DNA of 64,000 nt, from NCBI GenBank assembly GCA_031308135.1, contig JAHLJT010000631.1:266276948-266340947 (forward strand), given 5' to 3'. The position numbers were made by a program, and so were the translations under genes. The DNA comes from Acheta domesticus. Taxonomy: Eukaryota > Arthropoda > Insecta > Orthoptera > Gryllidae. The notes beneath the pieces are model-generated. The model was given only the letters and a program-made list of their open reading frames with translations. It searched no databases and was not told the origin of the DNA. Shown piece by piece: positions 63,590 to 64,000 of this stretch (position 1 is its first letter; every line of letters starts with the position of its first letter).

Positions 63590-64000
63590 AGCATTTTCAA
63601 GGTGGCGCGCGCAGCTATATGCCGCGCGCCACGGAACGCGCTGGCGCGGAACGCAGGCCAGCGAGCGGGAAAGTCTCGAGGCGAGGCTACTCCGGGTCGC
63701 GCCGCCTCTATTTAAGCGGGAGCAGGCGACGGCCATGGCGGTGAGTCGCCTAGAATCAGTACAGCGGAGAGTAAGTGAGTCGCCGAGAGAGAGCCTGCAG
63801 TCAGTGAGAGAGTGAGTCGCGAAAGGCAGCCTAGGGGCCATGCGGGAAGCATGGCAGGACGGCGTGTCAGGGACACACGCAGAGAGGCCGCACCAGTAGC
63901 CGTGCGGAATACGTCGCGACTGCCAGGCTGAGGCGCCGTGCTAAGTGACGCACGGCGAGATTGCGTGCCGGAGATGCACGCGGTGGAGTCGCACAGTCAG
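63590..64000 (+). promoter_or_regulatory. GC-rich promoter-like segment at the window edge
   Basis: Composition changes abruptly to GC- and CpG-rich (GGCGCGCGCAGC, CGCGCGCCACGGAACGCGC). TATTTAAG at 63,709-63,716 is a TATA-like word, followed by an initiator-like TCAGT at 63,756. GTGAGTCGC recurs at about 63,741, 63,775 and 63,811. It may be a host CpG-rich first exon or the U3/R region of an LTR retrotransposon. It runs off the window, so it cannot be decided here. Confidence 0.35.

Noticed and set aside
63458..63841. 127-codon minus-strand frame with Arg/Ser/Leu-rich sequence
   Set aside because: High GC opens frames by chance; no recognised motif.

Overview
The window looks like nuclear DNA of an insect: AT-rich, dense in microsatellites, and loaded with non-LTR retrotransposons, SINEs and palindromic DNA elements around one spliced gene. 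I cannot fix the order; large introns and repeat load suit a large-genome, possibly hemimetabolous, insect, but that is inference.

The only host gene I can fully support is a seven-exon secreted trypsin on the + strand (34,152-61,401). All introns have GT-AG ends, the exons join in frame to 256 codons including stop, and the product has a signal peptide, an R/IVGG activation site, the H/D/S triad, six paired cysteines and an Asp189-type specificity pocket. Its last intron (16.85 kb) separates the pocket from the GDSGGP exon.

Left part (1-34 kb): two 8.5 kb near-identical direct copies (1-8,535 and 15,660-24,198) separated by 7.1 kb. They contain a degenerate ~1.38 kb repeat unit, a 1.95 kb TIR DNA transposon with a decayed transposase-like gene, a SINE, and a terminus of a palindrome-ended element. 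The spacer holds a ~247 bp VNTR with a strand-composition flip. A third, divergent copy of the repeat (24,199-27,760) preserves the empty site of the DNA transposon and is itself split by an R4/Dong-like LINE tail, an RTE-like LINE tail and a palindromic insertion. Then come unrecognised DNA, a pair of 166 bp direct repeats, a (TA)-rich block, a fold-back hairpin and a complete 564 bp SINE with 11 bp target duplications.

Trypsin introns: intron 1 has a 106 bp GC-rich hairpin, a tRNA-like SINE, a MITE-like element and a CTTG/CTCG minisatellite; intron 3 ends with an 88 bp-arm inverted repeat whose arms read like a Penelope-type hammerhead ribozyme; intron 6 is almost wholly a 13.95 kb structure with long inverted termini built partly of ~300 bp sub-repeats (fold-back-like), into which an R4/Dong-like LINE, a CR1/Jockey-like LINE and a nearly full-length 6.0 kb Jockey/I-group LINE have inserted. 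The last insertion has a clean 10 bp target duplication and interrupts a sub-repeat.

Right end (61.4-64 kb): gene-free DNA with a SINE half-copy, then a sharply GC-rich segment with a TATA-like motif that runs off the window; it may be the start of a gene or an LTR. Coordinates for repeats without a stated duplication are approximate because they were aligned by eye.
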